This document shows, piece by piece, positions 10,501 through 22,325 of a stretch of 64,000 nucleotides of DNA. A program made the translations under genes and the position numbers. How positions within the stretch are numbered: the first letter of the stretch is position 1; each line of letters starts with the position of its first letter. The notes under the pieces were generated by a model, which ran no database searches, was not told the DNA's origin, and saw only the letters and a list, made by a program, of their open reading frames with translations. Source of the DNA: Aspidapion aeneum (lineage: Eukaryota; Arthropoda; Insecta; Coleoptera; Brentidae). The stretch spans positions 615,501 through 679,500 of the forward strand of contig CAUYVT010000068.1 in NCBI GenBank assembly GCA_963576565.1, read 5' to 3'.

Positions 10501-12000
10501 ACCTATGTTTTAAAAAGTAATATAAAAATATAGTACCTCCCAGAAAAGAAAATACTTTTAAAATAAATATAATATATTACCAGATAAAATACTGGATGTT
10601 TTCTAATCGTCATTGATAAAAAATTTACAACCTGATATCTTGCATTTTAGGATTTTTCTGTTTTTTGATAATGTTTTAACACTGTAAGGGGGTTGAAATT
10701 GAAATTAGTTTTTAGGATTTTTTTATAATAGCTTTTGCAGTTTTTGAGATATTTAGCTCAAACGTGAAACCCTTTTCCACATAGATTACATGATTAAATA
10801 AACGAACTGGTTGCAAACATTTACAAAATGATATTTTTACAGTGGTCATGCCCCTTTCATCCTTGATAGAGATTTAAAATGCATGGTTTCAGAATTTTTT
10901 TTTAAAACCTTGTGTTATAAAAGCTATATAAAAATATACCTCTCAGAAAAAACATACTTTAAAAATAAATATATAAATATTACCAGATAAAATACAGGTT
11001 GTTTCCTAATAGCCATGAATAAAAAATTTACAATGTGATTTCTTGCATCACTTTAAGATTTTTTTGTCTTTTGACAATTTAAAAAAATATATTTAGGGAA
11101 ATTACAATAAGGCGCTGACTGTGATGTAGGCCAGCACCCCGATGACGTCACTAGCACCCCGATACAAAATCGACACACAATATGATTCTGGAACGTACTA
11201 ATAGTTTCATTGACTGAAGTCACACATTATCATCCGATTATTTACTGTCTTTTTTAAAACTAATGTACTAGTAAGGGCGCATATTAATCTAAAACAACCA
11301 TGACATCAGTGACAAAACAGTGGTTGACTCGTTTTATTTACGAAACTCACAAACCTTTACAAAATGATATTTTTACAGTGGTCATGCCCCTTTCATCCTT
11401 GATAGAGATTTAAAATGCATGGTTTCAGAATTTTTTTTAAAACCTTGTGTTTTTTTATAAAAGCTATATAAAAATATAATACTTCTCAGAAAAAAAAATA
11501 CTTTAAAAATAAATATATAAATATTACCAGATAAAATACAGTATGTTTCCTAATAGCCATGAATAAAAAATTTACAATGTGATTTCTTGCATCATTTTAA
11601 GATTTTTTTGTCTTTTGACAATTTAAAAAAATATATTTAGGGAAATTACAATAAGGCGCTGACTGTGGCGTAGGCCAGCACCTCGATGACGTCACTAGCA
11701 CCCCGATGACGTCACTAGCACCCCGATACAAAATCGACACACAATATGATTCTGGAACGTACTAATAGTTTCATTGACTGAAGTCACACATTATCATCCG
11801 ATTATTTACTGTCTTTTTTTAAACTAATGTACTAGTAAGGGCGCATAATAATCTAAAACAATCATGACATCAGTGACCAAACAGTGGTTGACTCGTTTTA
11901 TTTACGAAACTCACACATTATCATCCAGCTATTTACTCTCTCTTTTTAATTCAATGTAGTGGGGCGGGCGCACATGAGTCTAAAACAGCCATGGGATTAT
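10501..12000 (+). repeat. Tandem array of about 0.5-kb units, continued
   Basis: Continues the second unit (10501-10910), then two further units (starts about 10911 and 11442, offset about 531 bp) sharing ATATAAAAATATA, the block TTACAATAAGGCGCTGACTG, and TGACGTCA-containing repeats (AGCACCCCGATGACGTCACT). Shared blocks at 10800-10900 and 11360-11440 show the tandem relation. Related sequence flanks the OTU retroelement at 38290-38462 and 42351-42480. Confidence 0.7.
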
Positions 12001-12448
12001 TTTAGTAAGAAAGGTATACGAGAAGTCAAATTTATGGGGTTATATTTATTCATTTTGATATAACTGTTTTTTCTTAAATTTTTATAAGAAATATGTTGTA
12101 TTTGGCTAATTATCTCATTAAAGGCTGTAAAAGTAAGTAGTAGAAGTTCCTTATGCAGATCATAAAACAGAGTTAACCTTGACAGCGATTCAGTTTTTGC
12201 AGCGATTTTAAATGAGGACCACCTTATTGCAAGATGTGATGATTATGTGCAGTGTGACAAGAGGAAATAAATTTTAAAAAAAGACTGGTATGTATCATTT
12301 TGTGTAACAGAGGGCAGTTGTATTTTATTTGCACAACACAAAATAAAAATTTTGTGTTGTGCAAATAAAATACAACTTTTTCAGCCCCCGGGAAGCTAGC
12401 TTGCTTGCCACAGTCAGACAAATAGTGTTAGGTATTTCATGATGTTTA
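12001..12448. other. No gene; small inverted repeat at 12315-12375
   Basis: The block TTGTATTTTATTTGCACAAC is present in both orientations around AAAATAAAAATTTT, a perfect short hairpin. Nothing else is supported. Confidence 0.55.
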
Positions 12449-12614
12449 CATTGGCGCACCCAGGGGGGGGGGGGGCAAGCCTAAGATTTTTGTCCATATT
12501 TTTTACATATTTAGCAAAAAAACACAAAAAATAGCTTAAAATATGACATCATGAGGCTTCGGCCACTACCCAGAGGCCTCGGGCCCCCCTAAGACATCTC
12601 TGGTTGTGCGACTG
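12449..12614 (+). mobile_element. MITE, GGCGCACCCAGG family (copy 1)
   Basis: Ends CATTGGCGCACCCAGG and, inverted, AGTCGCACAACC. The interior has CACAAAAAATAGCTTAAAAT, ATGACATCATGA and GAGGCCTCGGG blocks shared with 25587-25770 and 32224-32402. Flanked by ATGTTTA on both sides (12442-12448, 12615-12621). Confidence 0.75.
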
Positions 12615-12694
12615 ATGTTTATAGTAAAAAATTACTATAAAATACAAAAAAGGAGTGTCAAAGATATAATTTAAAACTAATCTGGTCCCTAAAC
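12615..12694. other. Spacer carrying the left 8-bp target copy
   Basis: CCCTAAAC at 12687-12694 pairs with CCCCAAAC at 13832-13839. Confidence 0.6.
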
Positions 12695-13831
12695 TAAGGT
12701 CACTCATCGTAAAGCAAGCTTTATAGGTAGCGAAGCCTGACAATAAATTTCTATTTTTTGGTTGTTATTTTTGAAATGTTTTCCTCAGTTTCGCATTGGC
12801 AGCTGACTCGTTCTTATTTTAAAAATGTGGTTAAATCACAGTCTAAAGATCTATTTAATAATAACAGAGTTTCAAGATAGTTTGAAGCATAACTTTTTAT
12901 TTTTTTTAACATAAATATATACAGGGTGTTTCAAAATTCAGTAACATAATTTTAATGTTCAATTCCTCAAGTGATTTCAAGACAAAATTTTCATATTGTG
13001 CAAACACATATAAACGTAGGTCCTCAAACGCCTTATTTTCGAGATACAGGGTGTTAAAGTTTAGTTTTTTATATATTTTTTTGTTTATAGCTCTTGCAGA
13101 TTTTGGGATATTTGGTTCAAATTTGGCACGTGTATTAAGCTATAGACACTACACTATTAGACATGCCAAATAATAGTAAAAATCTACAGTGATACTTTTC
13201 AGGGCTCATATCGCCTTTTTCCCCAGATTTTTTTTCCTTGTAAGCCACTGGTAGGCATAACTAGGAACTTAAGATAAGAAATAAATTCCTTGTTTTATTT
13301 GCAAACTTTTTTGTTTTCTGCAATTTTTTTGCATCTTTAACGATTTTCGAGAAAGTCGCTGTTTCACAAAAGGCTGCTATTATAAAATAAAAAATGTGCC
13401 AGTATGGCATCGCAAGTATATCAAAATAAACAACTTAATTAAAACTTATTTGGCATGCCTAATATTGTAGTACCTACAAGTAAATATACGTGCCAAATTT
13501 GAGCTAAATATCTTAAAAACTGTAAGAGCTATAAAAAAACAAAATTTTAACACTCTGGATCTTGAAAACTAAGCGTTTGTGGATCTATGTTTATACGAAC
13601 TTTTTGTCTTGAAATCACTCAAGGAAATTAAGATTAAAATTATGTTATTGAATTTTAAAACACCCTGTATAGTTTAGGCACCTTTGTACTGTGTAAAACA
13701 ACATTTTTAAAATAAAACCGTGCTGCCAATGTGAAACCGAGGAAAACATGTCAAAAATAATAAACAAAAAATAGAAAATCAATGTCAGGCTTCGCTTCCT
13801 ATAAAGCTTACCTTTACAATGAGTGTCCTTA
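12695..13831. mobile_element. Foldback hAT-like MITE, split by another foldback
   Basis: The ends are TAAGGTCACTCATCG and, inverted, GTAAGGACACTC; the arms match the uninterrupted copy at 30271-30638. Target copies CCCTAAAC and CCCCAAAC (one mismatch) give an 8-bp duplication. The middle (12920-13669) is a separate insertion with TA duplication. Confidence 0.8.
12920..13669. mobile_element. Foldback element with TA target duplication (nested)
   Basis: Starts TACAGGGTGTTTC and ends with the complement, with TA on each side (12918-12919, 13670-13671). The two halves are long imperfect inverted repeats (for example the AAGTGATTTCAAGACAAAA block recurs inverted near 13604-13622). TA duplication and ACAGGGTG ends suggest a Tc1/mariner-type MITE. 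Confidence 0.8.
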
Positions 13832-13837
13832 CCCCAA

Positions 13838-14050
13838 ACCCCCTGATAGTCTAGCAGAATAAACCAAAACACATGATTTACAGTATTTACAGCCAAAAAA
13901 ATCAGAAAATATTGAAGATAATTTTGTTTCTCCAAGAATTTTTATAAAATCACAAAAGGAGTCTCTAACTGATAATTTAGTACTAATCTGATAAACCAAT
14001 CCCCCCCATCCCCCCGATAGTCTAGCAGAATAAGCCAAAACACGCGATTT
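13838..14050 (+). repeat. Direct repeat pair of about 48 bp
   Basis: CCCCCTGATAGTCTAGCAGA at about 13840 recurs as CCCCCGATAGTCTAGCAGA at about 14013, each followed by ATAARCCAAAACAC. Simple local duplication. Confidence 0.6.
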
Positions 14051-14056
14051 AAATTA

Positions 14057-14752
14057 TACAGGGTGTTCCATAACTTAAGTATCATAGTGCAGCAGGTGAT
14101 AGAGGAGGTTATTTACGAGAAAAAATTTTATATAACATGGGTGTCAACACACATTTGTTTTTAAGATATAGGATGTTTAAAGTTAGAGTGGGGGGGGGAG
14201 AAGTGTTTTACAAACAAAAGAAAATCTGTCATAGCCAGCTGAATACCCGGCTAATTGTGATTCAAAAATGTGATATTCCTTTTTTTGATAAAATTACAAG
14301 TTGAGGAGATACAGGCTGTGAAAAAATAATATTTTTTTTTTAAATTTTTTCTTACTCTTTCTTTTAAAAAATATCAATAATATTTTATTATCATGTCTTG
14401 CTAGAGACTTGTTTTTGTTAACAAAAAATATAAAAAACACTGTATTTAATATGGCATTGATAAAAGTTTATACCAAAAAAATAGTTTTTTCTGAAAAAAA
14501 TTACCAACTAATTTTTTTCAAAATAATTTTTATTTCAATTTATTGCTCTTGTTCTCTCTGCCTAATTTCATATTTTTACTGCGTTTTTTTAAAAAGTTAT
14601 TATCAAAAAGTTTAAAAAATCGCCAACTTTGATGATCTGTATCTCGACAAAGAAAGACTTTTGACCCATGCATTATTGGAACTTTTTTATCAGACATAAC
14701 CTCCTCTATCACCTGTTGGCCTATGGCCCCTAAGTTATGGGACACCCTGTAT
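14057..14752 (+). mobile_element. Foldback element with TA target duplication (copy 1)
   Basis: Ends TACAGGGTGTTCCATAACTT and inverted TACAGGGTGTCCCATAACTT, flanked by TA (14055-14056, 14753-14754). Subterminal GCAGGTGATAGAGGAGGTTA is repeated inverted at the other end. The same family is present at 62132-62846 in opposite orientation. Confidence 0.85.
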
Positions 14753-16440
14753 AAAAATTTTTATAAAATCAAAAAAGAGAGATAAATATAATTTTATTTG
14801 TAAAAAATAATTATTTGATGTTGAAGATGACGAAAAGGTGACAACGTTTTGTGTATAAACAAGTGTATAACTCTTATCAGCTTGTGATATTTTTTTAGAG
14901 GTGCAACTTTAAGACCCAAAGACTACATTCTTTAAAATCAGAAGACCAGAAGTACACAATTTATGAATCGACACCAGAGGACTATAAGCATGTTCCTAAC
15001 TTGCATTCCAATCCTTTAAGACAAAAAAAAGCTGTGAGGTTGGTGTATTAAACTTTTTCATTAACATAATTGAGAACAATATTTATTTGATTTTGTACAT
15101 GAGAAATAGTGACTTGGACTGTTGAAATATCAATATAAATAATGCTAGGAAACATTCATAAATTATGTACCACAAAAATTTAGGATTTTTGACCACCCCC
15201 TTCATAAAATATTTTAAGAAAAAACAAACCCCCTTTGAGTGTTATGTAAATTATGTGTGTGTGTATAAACAAGTATATAACACTGTTCGGTTTATGTATT
15301 TTTTTTTAGAAAATCAACTTTAAAACCCATAGAGAACATTCTTTCAAATAAGAGGATCAAAACTGCACTGCACATATGTCACCACCAGTGGGGTTGTAGT
15401 CCAATTATTACAGATATATATAAAAGCTGTGTTAGTACAAAAAATACGAAAGTTTGGAAACACGATTAGAAAGTTGGTAATCTTACTACTCCTGTAAGTT
15501 GTGACCTCGAGCGGCTGCCATCTTAAAAATATGATGCCTTAAATGGTTGCGGTAGGATTTATAGGAAAAAGTTTTAAGTTATAGTTTTTTATAGTTTTGC
15601 AAAAATATTTAAGAGTATAAAATATAAATGAATGAAATACCTATAAAATACTTATTATTAGAAGTTGACTGGCTAGTGCCTTTGCAGAGATGCAAACCCT
15701 AAATTGTTAGCAATATGCGCATTTCCTTTATGTATTACCACATTATATTCCAAATAAACAGATAATATTAGATTTTACCTAAATTTCTCAGAAACTAGGC
15801 ATTTTAGAGCAAATGCGAATATTTATTTATTTATTGCAAAAACCAATTATCTTTTAAACAATTAATTTAAATAAGACCAAGTTTATGATTACCTAGCACT
15901 ATTTTCATTGGCGTCTCTAAATTGGTAATATTCCAAAGAACAACAAAAAATTGTATAGATTTTATTAAATTTTCTGAAACACTTTTGTAAGAAATATAAT
16001 TTTGTTGTAAAAAATGCATCACAAAGTGGTATTAAATAATAATATTGCAATTAAAGTTATTTATTATTATAAAATGAAATTATTACGTAAACTTGACTCA
16101 AATTCATGGTGGGCACCTCATTGCCATCCCTAAATTGGGGTCCTTTGTAATCTTAAAAATAGTACCAGTTTACAGACGCCGACCCCTAAAGTGTTTAAAA
16201 GGACTATGTATTCCGGCATAGGTTTTAGTTTTAAGGAAAATTAAATTAAAAATTCATTACCAGCATAGTTTTGTATAGAATTTAAATACTAACCAAAGCG
16301 AAGTTAAGTGCGATTTTGTATCTGGAGAACGCCCCCCAGCATGCGATTGATTAATCAATAATTTGGTTGGCCGCGATTGATTTGCCTTTACAAGGCAATA
16401 GTATTTGAACAGAACCAATCATGAAAAACCAAGGTCTTAA
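14753..16440. other. No gene seen; MITE relic at 15150-15250
   Basis: At 15150-15250 the blocks CATAAATTATGTACC, TTTTTGACCACCCCC and AACCCCCTTTGAGTG match the dispersed family at 4711-5104. The rest is AT-rich with no supported feature. Confidence 0.5.
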
Positions 16441-16917
16441 TCAACCAATCGCGTGCTGAAGGGACTCTTTATATATAAGCTCTATCTACAGCAAATATTG
16501 TAAAATAGTTAAAAATATTTCACAAATCGATAGAATGTGATAGTAACATAAAAGTCATAAGACTTAGAGTACATACAAGTTCTTTATCACCAAAGAGTTT
16601 TTAATATGGTGTAAGATAAGAGTTGTTAAAAAAACTGATTTAAGGCGATATTTTTTCAAAGTAATGGCAGTAAAAAACCTCGGTCAACCAATCGCGTGCT
16701 GAAGGGACTCTTTATATATAAGCTCTATCTACAGCAAATATTGTAAAATAGTTAAAAATATTTCACAAATCGATAGAATGTGATAGTAACATAAAAGTCA
16801 TAAGACTTAGAGTACATACAAGTTCTTTATCACCAAAGAGTTTTTAATATGGTGTAAGATAAGAGTTGTTAAAAAAACTGATTTAAGGCGATATTTTTTC
16901 AAAGTAATGGCAGTAAC
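16441..16917 (+). repeat. Recent tandem duplication, period 243 bp
   Basis: The segment from CAACCAATCGCGTGCTGAAG to AAAGTAATGGCAGTAA occurs twice (about 16442-16675 and 16685-16918) and appears identical over about 230 bp. Such identity implies a very recent duplication, or an assembly artefact. Confidence 0.85.
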
Positions 16918-17431
16918 GCACTCTATTTGGTGATAAGTAAACAATTTTTACGAATTAAATGTGTGTTATTTTAAAAAAATGCCTATTTTGACTATAACAA
17001 TATAATTAGTTTTCTATTTAATGCTAACATGTAAATATGACAATGATTTAAACTAATGAGCAAAGAATAAAGTCTTATAATACTTTATTTTTATTTTTTA
17101 GAATTGTCGCACAAACCCTTGTAAATCTTAGAAGACCCCTCCTAAAACTAAAATGGTCCCCTTGTACTCTAGGCCATTAGGGTCCCAGTGTGATACTGTC
17201 CTTTAGTGATGAGTTTAAAAAAAACAGTGACTTATTGTTTCTTTTTCAAATGCTGGTGAGAGTTTTTTAGTTATTATTGTTAAGATTAACGAAATTGACA
17301 TTATTACTGTTTCGAACCCCATAAAAAGCAGACTCATTTCCAGTAACCATATTTATGTTCTTAATTGTTTTTTGTACATAATATTTTAGTTCAGGCCTTA
17401 TATTATGAGAGTTGAGTTAAAAACTGCGTTG
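16918..17431. other. No gene seen
   Basis: AT-rich sequence with no supported feature. Confidence 0.5.
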
Positions 17432-18215
17432 AATTAGAGAAGCAACACACTTAATATGAGACTCCCCCAAACATTTTTCGGAGGGGAATAATATAAATAA
17501 ATGTATATTTTTGTTGCTACTTAGCAAACTCATTACCAGTAACCCTATTTATGTTCTTACTTATTTTTTGTACATAATAGGGACTTATTGCAATAAAGCC
17601 AGGTACAAATTTTGCCGGGCACTATTCTGACAGTTTCGCATTATAATAACAGCTATTTTCTTTCAAAATTAGGATTTTGTGTATTATAAGAGCCGGAATT
17701 AATAGTGACACCACTATTAATGGAAAATAAAATACTAGATTTATAAATTCGACTTTGGTATGTCAATTTTGAAAGATCAACTATAAGTTTTCAATGGAAA
17801 ACTGTCAGAATAGCGCCCGGCACAATTTGAGAGAAGCAACATACTCTCCCGAACATTTTCAGAGGGTAAACCACCCCCACCCTGGCAAGGTTGATTGTTC
17901 CCTCTTAACGGTTTTTTGCTAATAACTCGAAAACTGTCGTACAAGTGTTAGTTTTTCTTGTGGTGTTTTTTATCCTTCACATATTGTTTTTCCCAAAAAC
18001 GTGTCCCACTGCTTCCAGGGATACCCATGTACATCATTGGAAAGGATGTTTTGTCGACTTCAAAAATGATTTCAAAATATATGTTTTTAAAATTGGAATT
18101 GGAATAACTGGAAAACTCACAGTTATTAACAAAAAACTGTCAAGAGGCACATTTAAGTGGGGAGCCACCCCCGTCAGTGTTACATAACACTAAGTGTGTT
18201 GCTACTCTCATTAGT
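17432..18215. mobile_element. Possible foldback element containing a nested MITE
   Basis: AGAGAAGCAACACACTTA near 17436 recurs inverted near 18190-18212. The MITE at 17585-17830 lies inside. No coding frame was recognised in the remainder. Confidence 0.4.
17585..17830 (-). mobile_element. MITE, GCCAGGCACTATT family (copy 1, inverted)
   Basis: Inverted ends GCCGGGCACTATTCTGACAG and its complement. The interior reads, in reverse, TACCAAAGTCGAATTTA and the TATTTATTCCGG-like block of the copies at 26011-26286 and 45683-47030. Confidence 0.65.
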
Positions 18216-18269
18216 ACATATTATCTAATACTCTATTCGCTTAGCAATATGAAGAACAGGATAATTTTG

Positions 18270-18710
18270 GAAAATTCACAACTTTTTTATTTCTTAAATT
18301 AAATTTTGTTTTATTTGGATTATAGTGCACTTTTATAAAAACTAATAATCACATGCATTTTTAATGTTTCTGTATCTCAAAAAAAAATACCTCAACATCA
18401 TGTCTTTTTTTCGTGTTGTTTGCGTTTTATAGAGAAACTGCTGATTTTACAAAAACATCACAAAATACAAAAAAGTTGTGTATTAAAAAGTTGTTTTCAC
18501 ATTTTTACCATCCATAAGTTAAAAAATTTTCAAGGTACGCTCAAAAAACTACGAAATTGGAGTGTACCTCTAGACACCAAGATTTCACTTTTTCATTAAA
18601 GTTTCAAAAGTGGAAAAAATGCTTCAAAAATTAAATTTATTACCATTTTAAATAAAGTTAGCTAAGTTTTTATATTTTGTAGTCTATATTCTGTCAAATA
18701 TGACGGCTTA
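18270..18710 (+). repeat. Dispersed repeat (copy 1)
   Basis: Homologous in opposite orientation to 27475-27970: shared blocks include TTTGGATTATAGTGCAC, GCGTTTTATAGAGAAACTGC and TATTCTGTCAAATATGA. No coding frame is supported. Confidence 0.65.
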
Positions 18711-19228
18711 CATAAGGACCGACCCACGATTTTGCACCAATGTCTTCCCGACAATTTTTTTATACCCTAGGGCCACATCTAGGAACCTAAAGGTGGTGGT
18801 GGAAAGGTAATTTAAACTTTACAAAAGCTACCAAACCATTTTGCTTTTAAAAACAAATAACAAAGTTCTGAATTTTCCAAAATTGTTTTTTGACATTTTT
18901 GAGATGTTTCTTGTATTTGGCATGAGTTTGAAATATGTCGAATAAGTCAAATTGTGTTTCAAAAAGCAAGGGCTTTTGGCCTCTGACGTCGAATTTGCAT
19001 TTACACGTTAAAATAACGGAGGTCACGAACCGACTAGTAATATATGATACGAAGTTTTTTAGATTTTTGACAAAATTTGTAATTTTAAGAGAAAAATGGT
19101 TTAGTAGTTTTTTTTAGAGCTTTAAATTACCTTTTCACCGATGTTCCTTTTTGGTATATAGAGGTCCTAAGGTATAAAAATTAGTCGGGAAAACATTGGG
19201 TCAAAATCGTCCCAGGTAGTAAGGGCTC
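18705..19228. mobile_element. Foldback element, about 520 bp
   Basis: Left ACATAAGGACCGACCCACGA and right GTCCCAGGTAGTAAGGGC flank inverted arms sharing CAATGTCTTCCCGAC, TTTTTATACCCTAGG and AAAGGTAATTTAAA. No coding frame. Confidence 0.55.
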
Positions 19229-20241
19229 CTCAAATGACGTATTTTTTTCGTCGAAAAGTGGTTTTTTGGAGACCAGGTCATCTACCAAAAAATGTTGTAT
19301 TTAAGGCGTCAGTTATTTGACGTCTTTTCGTAGTGTAGTTTTTGACGTCTGAAAAACATCATAATTGGTCACTACCCACACTGCACACTTTGTCCAAGGG
19401 ACATACACTCATACTTACATAGATGGTGCCCCAGGCAGTATTTGACCGGATTTATACGGAATGAGGGATATTAAATATTATATCAAGACAAACTTCGAGG
19501 CATAGAGAAAATAATAAAAGAGTGCTTAATTCTATGGTTTAAAAGCGGCAACAAGTTTACGCTAGCGCCACCCTTGGCTACTGGAAGAATTAAGATTGCG
19601 CGGGCGGGCTCGGCGTCTTTTTAAATGATTTTTTTCTTAATAAAGGTGCTATTTTTGAGGTCAGGCTAATTTCATGTATACGAAAAGAATTTGGATATCA
19701 AAAATATATTAATTTTAGTCATGCAAACCTGTAAGATATCCAAACTTTTTCCGCATACATAAAAATTTGCATGACCTCGAAAATGTAATACTTAAATAAA
19801 AAACAATGTTTTTTAAAAAATATAATATTTATTTTTTAAAAAATGATAACTGTTTTAGAAAAATCTAAAAATATTTAACAAATATAATGTATTTTCTAAA
19901 ATGTATAAACTAGGTATTTATATTACAAAAAACTGTGGATTTTTAGAAAACTTAAAAATATTTAAACATGTACCACAATAATCCTTAATAAAACCAATAT
20001 TTAAAAAAAATAAGAACACACTTTTACAGTCTTCAATTTTCTAATTTCTAGGTTCATGTGGAATTGCTCAAATGTTGTAATGTAATTTTCATATATTCTT
20101 CACAATATCCATTTTTTAGTTTTTTAATAATAAAGGTGGCCACATAATGATGTTATCCCATTGTTGATTGTTGCGTTGGATGACTAAAAAGCAAAACAAA
20201 ACGCTACCAAGGGACTCAATCAATAATAGTAGGTATTTTAT
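19229..20241. other. ACGTCA-rich segment and small hairpin; no gene
   Basis: 19229-19345 holds several GACGTC/ATGACG motifs like those at 27290-27450. 19660-19790 is a small inverted repeat (TTTGGATATC and GATATCCAAA blocks, CATGACCTCG end). The rest is AT-rich. Confidence 0.5.
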
Positions 20242-20990
20242 ACAGGTGTTAATAAAGTATGTCGCCAAACTTTAAGGATTATCTTGAGTGATTTTAAGAA
20301 AAAAAACTTTGGTTAACCATGATTAGTTTTTGAGATATGGGTTATTAAAATATTAGTTTTTTGTTTGATTTTTTTTTATAACTCGTGCAGTTTTTGAGAT
20401 ATTTAGCTCAAATCTGGAAACTGTATTTTGTTACAAGGCCTACATCATTAAGCATGTCAAAAATTAGGAAAAAACTACAGGGTGATATTTTTTCCGCGGT
20501 CATGCCCCCTTTTTTTCCCCAGAACTTTTTTGCAGTAAGTTACTGGCAGATTCAAAAATGTAAAATGAATTCCTTGTTTTATTCAGAAATTTTTTGATCT
20601 GGAATATTTTTATCTCTAACCATTTTTTAGAAAAAAAAACAAAATAAAATAACTTGTATCTTCAATTGCTTTTTAGAAATTACATAAAACTCACATAAAA
20701 TTAAAATAATGCAGGGTACAAATTTTCCTTTTTTGTCTTTTCTTGGAAACAGTTAGAGTTATAAAAAATTGCAGAAGATCAAAAAGTTTCTGAGTAAAAA
20801 AACTATTTGAATCTACCATTGGCTTGCTGCAAAAAAGTTCTGGGGGAAAAGGGGGCATGACTCCTGAAAAATATCACCCTGTAGTTTTTTCCTGATATTT
20901 GGCAAGCTTAATGATGTATGCCTTGCAGCTAAACACACGTTCCAAATTTGAGCAAAACATCACAAAAGCATTTGCGAAACAATGTTTATT
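20242..20990. mobile_element. Foldback element, about 750 bp
   Basis: Large imperfect inverted repeat: AAAAAACTACAGGGTGATAT, GGTCATGCCCCCTTTT and CCCAGAACTTTTTTGCAG on the left recur inverted at about 20825-20905. Related blocks occur in the tandem array at 7.5-12 kb and in the foldback at 12920-13669, suggesting a shared ancestry. Confidence 0.6.
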
Positions 20991-22314
20991 TAGTTTTTTC
21001 TGAAAATCCCTAAAAAAATTAATTTTGCTTTCTTATTTCTGTTCTGAACAGGGGCGTCGCTAAGGGGCGATGGGAGGGAGTCCCTCCCCAAAATTTTAAA
21101 TTATAGCAAAAGTAGAAAATCACAAATAAAATTTTAGGTAGAAAGTTTTTTGGAGGCAAATTAAAAAAAAATTGAGTGGGGACCCTTTTTTCAGTTATTA
21201 ACTTTTTCTCTGTAAAACCAAAAAAAATTGAGTAGAAAGTTTTTGGACAAAAATTTAAAAAAAATTGGGTGGTAACATTTCTTTTTGGTAATTTAAAGTT
21301 ATTTGGATAGTTTAAAAAAAAATCATAGGAAAGGTGGTTGTTGCCTCCCCCACCCCAATAAGTGTCGAGTCTGTCTGAAATACGTGTTTATATGTAATAT
21401 AATTTCAGGGGCTAACCAAATTTTTAAGGGGGAGCTTAGCTCTTGAAGCTCTGCCCTAAGTACACTTTGGGCCTATTCATAAATTATGTAATTGACCACC
21501 TCCCTCTCACGGAATTTTCAAGAAACAAAATACATTATGTTATGTGTAATACAAGGCCAAACCCTGCTCCCCTTTGAGCATTACTTTTGAACATATAATT
21601 ATATGTTAAATGGCATTATATATTTTAAGAATAGGCCCTAGTATGGGTGTGGAAAGAGACAGAACTTATTAACCAATATTTCTCTATTACTTACCTAAAT
21701 GAAAAAACATTTGCAACCAAGCAGTGTGTACTCAATGTGATTGTAATGATCCATACAAATCCATAATGTTTGTGTACCTAAAATGTAAAAGCAATAGCTA
21801 GAATTATGTTCAAACACTAAACTAAAAGACAGGAGCCTAAGGATTTTTAGACATTTTCCATATATTACATGAATAAAAAAATTAAATAGGTTCATTTATT
21901 TACATTCTCAGGTCCCCCCAAGACCTATTCTTGGGTGCACTACTAACTAAAATATCTACTAAAACTAAAAATAGAAAATGCCGAAAAGGCAATACATCAA
22001 TAATAATAAAATTATATGGACAATGACCCATAAGAAGGTGCGGATCTACAGGAGGGGAAATTCCCCCCCCCCAAATCTTAAATTATATTAAGGTTTTACA
22101 TACAGAATACACAAATAAAGTTCCTAGATCCACCCCTGCCATAACTGAGGGGTGAACAGCTGAACAAAATTTGTACACCATCCTACAGGACTCAAATAAA
22201 TTCTTGGCCCTGTAGTGTATTTTAGTGTCCTGTGGAGTCCTATTCAGTCCTGTTAAAAAAATTTGTACTACTGTGGACAGATGATCACCCCGCTCTAACA
22301 CACAATGCAGTAAT
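20991..22314. other. Decayed MITE remnants; no gene
   Basis: Remnants include GGGGCGTCGCTAAGGGGCG near 21052, a TCATAAATTATGTAATTGACC block at 21478, a GGGTGCACTACTAAC end at 21932-21946, and GTGCGGATCTACAGG with TAGATCCACCCC at 22038-22137. Minus-strand frames here show no family similarity I recognise. Confidence 0.45.
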
Positions 22315-22325
22315 ACTAAGTTGAC

